From NCBI RefSeq assembly GCF_024746815.1, contig NZ_CP080525.1, positions 3,263,501 to 3,327,500 on the forward strand: a stretch of 64,000 nt of DNA, written 5' to 3'. This stretch comes from Mesorhizobium sp. AR07 (GTDB lineage: Bacteria > Pseudomonadota > Alphaproteobacteria > Rhizobiales > Rhizobiaceae). The position numbers and the translations under genes are program-made. This document shows positions 60,433 through 64,000 of the stretch, piece by piece (within the stretch, counting starts at the first letter, position 1; each line of letters opens with the position of its first letter). The notes below the pieces were generated by a model, which saw only the letters and a list, made by a program, of their open reading frames with translations, had not been told where the DNA came from and made no database searches.

Positions 60433-60736
60433 GGCAAAACGCACGTTGTTCGAGAAGCTTTTGAGCGAATAGCGATGAGGGAGTAGCGAGTAGGGGTTAC
60501 CTATCTGCGCTCTCTCGGAGCTGTTCGCTGGTCTTTGTGTGCCTTTACAGTTCTTTTGGTCCTGGCGCCCTTCGAAGCGAAGCTTCGCAAGGTCGACCGA
60601 CCGTCGGCGCTGATGCGCCGCACCCACGTAGCTCCGCCCGAAGGGCGAAACAAGCGTGAGTGCTGGTCAGACCATCTGACTTCTGGCGACAATCCTCTGG
60701 ATTGCGCCGAGATGGGCATAAGGAATGAGAACGATC
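60433..60736. other. 23S-5S spacer
   Basis: No coding gene. It includes one arm of the 23S processing stem at 60724-60739 and a GCGAAGCTTCGC hairpin near 60577. Confidence 0.5.
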
Positions 60737-63549
<2,813 letters not shown>

Positions 63550-63562
63550 GATCGTTCTCATT

Positions 63563-64000
63563 GCCAATACCCACCTGCGCAATCCGAAGGATTGTCGCTT
63601 CAGCCAAACCCTTACGGGATTAGCGTCCGCGCAACCCCGAAGGGATTGTCGCCTAAATCAAATCCTGTGCGGGATCCGACTTGATGGAATTGGCACAAAA
63701 AGACCAGCTTCTCGAGATCGGTTCGAGGGTGCGGTTAGGCAAGCCCATCATATGCGGGAGATTGAGCGTCTCCCGCGACAAATCACAGCTTTTCAGCCAT
63801 GAAGTTCGAACAAATCTTCTCTTTACGATGTCAAACAGAACAGGCGGAGAACCATCAGGTTCGCCGCACAATCTTTTTTCGAATGACTTTTTATTGGACG
63901 CCTTCATCTCTACTCGACACCATTCCTTCCCGAGGGACGAAGCGACAATCCTTGCGGATTGCGCAACGGACAATCCCTTCGATTGCTCGGAGAAGCGACA
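63563..64000. other. 16S-23S internal transcribed spacer, partial
   Basis: No protein gene and no tRNA in this part; the usual tRNA-Ala and tRNA-Ile would lie further right. Several short motifs of the form GCAATCC-n-GGATTGTCGC recur. The copies at 63577-63600 and 63940-63964 are nearly perfect inverted repeats, and others occur near 63636 and 63970. Confidence 0.7.

Overview
The window looks like a chromosomal or island segment of a Mesorhizobium-like alphaproteobacterium (Rhizobiales). Support comes from the high-GC coding style, a DUF768 protein, a BA14K-type secreted protein, a SyrA/ExoX-type small membrane protein, a Ros/MucR homologue lacking zinc ligands, rhizobial palindromic repeats, and a rrn operon followed by an initiator tRNA. 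The genus is inferred from these families, not from a database search.

Layout. (1) 0.1-7.8 kb: a peptide-type ABC transporter operon (binding protein, two permeases, two ATPases, a small hydrolase-like protein) divergent from an M24 peptidase, with CTGGTC/GACCAG palindromes between them. A 45-bp inverted-repeat element sits in frame inside the first ATPase gene. (2) 7.8-10.3 kb: an intact IS21-family element. (3) 10.3-20 kb: a low-order region with a ligand-gated-channel-like protein carrying an AI-2E-like N-terminus, small membrane proteins, a split HdeD gene, relics of a Tn3 transposase and a SLOG-type protein, an L,D-transpeptidase, and two equal-length AraC paralogues that overlap ATGA. 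(4) 20-33.9 kb: a divergent catabolic locus. On the minus strand are a peptide ABC transporter and an M32 carboxypeptidase; on the plus strand are a GntR regulator, creatininase-family hydrolase, ketopantoate-reductase-like protein, SDR, M20 peptidase, aspartoacylase-like protein and an orphan family-3 binding protein. Two matching operator palindromes flank the divergent start region. (5) 33.9-43 kb: a second IS21 element with an amber codon in istA, a cupredoxin, an orphan relaxase, and an IS66 element interrupted by an IS3-family element.

(6) 43-59.9 kb: an accessory region of very small genes, paralogous modules and decayed prophage parts. It holds a DUF433/DUF5615 toxin-antitoxin-like pair, a cupin, a second cupredoxin, four copies or remnants of one tiny family, two copies of a tape-measure-tail plus small-gene module, a zinc-less MucR, a truncated terminase block with an HNH gene, and a 24-bp solo IS21 end. 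Several repeats abut exactly, so the region looks like a recombination mosaic. (7) 60-64 kb, minus strand: terminator, tRNA-fMet, 5S, 23S and part of the internal transcribed spacer. The 16S gene lies beyond the right edge.

Functionally, the two oligopeptide-type transporters sit beside metallopeptidases (M24; M32, M20, creatininase and aspartoacylase families). This suggests uptake and hydrolysis of small peptides or amide-linked compounds under GntR-type control. The exact substrates cannot be read from the sequence.
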